7,782 bases of DNA from Verrucomicrobiia bacterium (lineage in GTDB: Bacteria > Verrucomicrobiota > Verrucomicrobiia > Verrucomicrobiales > Akkermansiaceae), in contig CANHKJ010000140.1 in assembly GCA_947460915.1 (NCBI GenBank), forward strand, positions 1-7,782. Direction: 5' to 3'. Shown in pieces: positions 7,078 through 7,782 of this stretch. The position numbers were made by a program, and so were the translations under genes. Below the pieces are notes generated by a model, which was not told the origin of the DNA, ran no database searches, and saw nothing but the letters and a program-made list of their open reading frames with translations. Every line of letters begins with the position of its first letter. Position 1 is the first letter of the stretch.

Positions 7078-7386
7078 GGGTTGAGGAACATGTTTCAAGC
7101 GATTGAAGCGGGGTACGTCGAGGAAAAACGGAGGAAACTAGCTGAATGCAGACATTGTTCGAGGTGCTGATGATTCTTGGCCACAAAAAAACGCAAAAAT
7201 CACAAGAGGGGGAATAAGAAGCTTCGTTTGTGTTGTGATTTGGGGTTGATCACACGAGTCTGGTAGGCTTTGCCGCGTTCTACCTTCGTTATTTTTATCA
7301 CCAGTTGTAAAAAATAGTTTCATCGAGAGGAGCAAAGGAAGGAAACGAAGAATTGGGTTCTTAATTGATGCGAATGGCTTTTTCTT

Positions 7387-7422
7387 CACGAAATACACGA
7401 AATACACAAAATACACGAAAGG
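7387..7422. repeat. Nine-base tandem repeat, left arm of the inner inverted repeat
   Basis: Four consecutive 9-base units read CACGAAATA, CACGAAATA, CACAAAATA and CACGAAAGG. Because the period is three codons, the minus strand reads as a repeated F-V-Y tripeptide without stops. The array is the left half of an imperfect palindrome with 7465-7491. Confidence 0.85.
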
Positions 7423-7464
7423 AAAGGCAGTGAAGAATGAACTGATCATCGAGCAATGCAAAAG

Positions 7465-7491
7465 TTTCGTGTGCTTGGTGTATTTTGTGGT
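7465..7491. repeat. Right arm of the inner inverted repeat
   Basis: Three degenerate 9-base units, TTTCGTGTG, CTTGGTGTA and TTTTGTGGT, are the reverse-complement form of the left-hand CACGAAATA array. Aligned as reverse complement with 7396-7421, about 22 of 26 bases agree. The loop between the arms (7423-7464) is about 42 bases and shows no gene. Confidence 0.7.
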
Positions 7492-7570
7492 TACTGCGTT
7501 CGATGATAGAGGCGATGGATTCATAAATTTTGCGGATTTTTTTGTTTTTTTGTGGCGATTGAAATTGTGA

Positions 7571-7595
7571 GGCTGGAAGGCGGGACGCCTTCGCC
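7571..7595. repeat. REP-like GC-rich palindrome
   Basis: GAAGGCG (7576-7582) and CGCCTTC (7586-7592) form a perfect 7-base-pair stem with the loop GGA. GGC (7571-7573) and GCC (7593-7595) extend it beyond a two-base TG bulge. A stem of this shape lying in intergenic DNA and unlike the surrounding A-rich repeats is typical of repetitive extragenic palindromes. There is no T-run after it in either direction, so it is not an intrinsic terminator. Confidence 0.6.
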
Positions 7596-7604
7596 ACGGT
7601 GGTG

Positions 7605-7632
7605 TTGACAAAGATTGTGGGGGTGATGTCGT
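7605..7632 (+). promoter_or_regulatory. Candidate upstream hom promoter with a perfect -35 box
   Basis: TTGACA (7605-7610) is an exact -35 consensus. At a spacing of 16 the -10 would be TGTCGT (7627-7632), which matches only three of six positions. Transcription would start near 7640 and give a leader of about 37 bases that contains the hairpin at 7651-7676. The weak -10 lowers confidence. Confidence 0.3.
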
Positions 7633-7641
7633 TGCTAGTGC

Positions 7642-7670
7642 TTGCGGTGGGGCGCGATGGCTAGTACAGT
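7642..7670 (+). promoter_or_regulatory. Candidate proximal hom promoter giving a leaderless transcript
   Basis: TTGCGG (7642-7647), a 17-base spacer and TACAGT (7665-7670; four of six -10 matches) would place the transcription start at about 7677, which is the first base of the GTG start codon. The absence of any Shine-Dalgarno sequence is consistent with this. Resemblance is moderate and it competes with the upstream candidate. Confidence 0.3.
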
Positions 7671-7676
7671 CGCGCC
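7651..7676 (+). promoter_or_regulatory. Perfect 7-bp stem abutting the hom start codon
   Basis: GGCGCGA (7651-7657) and TCGCGCC (7670-7676) are exact reverse complements separated by 12 bases, and the second arm ends on the base before the GTG start. In RNA made from the upstream promoter this would place a stable stem directly against the start codon. In DNA it could be an operator overlapping the proximal -10. A seven-codon ORF (ATG 7657 to TGA 7680, M-A-S-T-V-A-P) runs through it and overlaps the GTG as GTGA. Confidence 0.4.
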
Positions 7677-7782
7677 GTGACTTCATCGAACAACGAAAAG
7701 AATTTTGGCATCGGACTGGCTGGTTGCGGCACAGTGGGCACGGGTGTGATCCGTGCGTTGCAGCGCAATGGCGAATTGATTC
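7677..7782 (+). CDS. hom: Homoserine dehydrogenase, N-terminal fragment
   Basis: The enzyme reduces aspartate semialdehyde to homoserine with NAD(P)H, the branch point towards threonine and methionine. The frame runs off the right edge after 35 codons. After an eight-residue leader (T-S-S-N-N-E-K-N) comes F-G-I-G-L-A-G-C-G-T-V-G-T-G-V-I-R-A-L-Q-R-N-G-E-L-I, which has the G-x-G-T-V-G-x-G-V dinucleotide-binding loop and following helix characteristic of homoserine dehydrogenases. The start is well constrained: an in-frame TAG at 7662-7664 rules out any start further upstream, and later starts would cut into the nucleotide-binding fold. GTG is used and no Shine-Dalgarno sequence precedes it. Whether the gene is fused to aspartokinase or ends in an ACT domain cannot be seen; with this N-terminus it is a stand-alone Hom at its 5' end. 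Confidence 0.88.
   Translation, partial: MTSSNNEKNFGIGLAGCGTVGTGVIRALQRNGELI

Larger units (their letters stand above)
7180..7556. repeat. Outer inverted-repeat pair of a nested repeat element
   Basis: The left arm (7180-7201) begins GCCACAAAAAAAC and ends AAAAATC. The right arm (7535-7556), read as its reverse complement, begins with the same 13 bases and ends with the same 7. The two 22-base arms therefore match at 20 positions, in opposite orientation, and enclose 333 bases. The A-run inflates the match, but the GCCAC ends and the interrupting C are shared. No clear target-site duplication flanks the arms and no transposase is encoded. It could be a non-autonomous MITE-like unit or two separate insertions of the same short dispersed repeat. 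Confidence 0.6.
7099..7676. other. Divergent intergenic region without a credible gene
   Basis: This 578-base stretch separates the minus-strand lactonase gene from the plus-strand homoserine dehydrogenase gene. It contains the nested A-rich inverted repeats, a REP-like hairpin and promoter-like elements, which are listed separately. Between 7202 and 7386 I see only weak structure, such as TGTGAT / ATCACA (7234-7239 and 7249-7254) and GGTAG / CTACC. The open frames here, including one of 182 codons on the minus strand, owe their length and odd composition to the repeats. Confidence 0.75.

Noticed and set aside
7091..7108. TGTTTCA followed by a TTCAA / TTGAA palindrome, resembling half of a parS site.
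   Set aside because: Only the first seven bases fit the parS palindrome TGTTTCACGTGAAACA; the second half does not. No parS was found elsewhere in the window.
7234..7254. TGTGAT / ATCACA palindrome resembling a CRP site.
   Set aside because: The half-sites TGTGA and TCACA are 11 bases apart rather than the 6 required, and the spacing relative to either gene start gives no support.
7387..7491. Short regular repeats that might suggest a CRISPR array.
   Set aside because: The period is 9 bases with no spacers and the two groups are inverted relative to each other; no cas gene is present.
7138..7686. A 182-codon minus-strand open frame rich in F-V-Y-F-V and K-Y-T-K-H-T-K strings.
   Set aside because: Its length comes from codon-phased repeats and A/T-rich palindromes, it has no domain, and its 5' end overlaps the start of homoserine dehydrogenase. 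Most likely not a gene.

Overview
The window looks like chromosomal DNA of a Gram-negative member of the Verrucomicrobiota, probably close to the Verrucomicrobiaceae. This is inferred, not proven. The clues are a 1006-residue exported beta-rich protein with a 'G-G-T-V-A-P-G-F-S-P-G' motif and a C-terminal 'W-S-N-D-L-x-x-W ... F-A-R-L' module, secreted NHL and lactonase propellers, near-absence of Shine-Dalgarno sequences, and an intergenic region full of small palindromic repeats of a kind common in that phylum.

Layout. A plus-strand NHL-repeat propeller gene enters from the left edge (start missing) and ends at 947. It converges, only 8 bases away, on a block of four minus-strand genes. In their own 5'->3' order these are: an exported 6-phosphogluconolactonase-family propeller (7077 to 5965), the chromosome-partitioning protein ParB (5853 to 4951), a lipoprotein glutaminyl-peptide cyclotransferase whose reading frame touches the parB stop (about 4906 to 4073), and the large exported beta-rich protein (3976 to 956). 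The last gene has its own candidate promoter and the only clear Shine-Dalgarno sequence in the window. At the right edge a plus-strand gene begins with a GTG at 7677. Its 35 visible codons match the NAD(P)-binding N-terminus of homoserine dehydrogenase.

The 600-base divergent space between the lactonase and hom has no credible gene. It holds nested A-rich inverted repeats built on a CACRAAA core (7180-7556), with an inner part that is a strict 9-base tandem repeat, then a separate GC-rich REP-like hairpin (7571-7595), then promoter-like elements and a perfect 7-base-pair stem abutting the hom GTG.

How the genes relate. Four of the six products are predicted to be exported or surface-linked (NHL inferred only by family), and three belong to unrelated beta-propeller families. 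There is no clear shared pathway. parB and the cyclotransferase gene are probably cotranscribed and translationally coupled, but no functional reason is visible. No parA, parS, mobile-element gene, CRISPR array, tRNA or rRNA was found. I see no clear new multi-gene system. The points most worth following up are the nested repeat element, the hom leader and the terminator-like hairpin antisense to parB.
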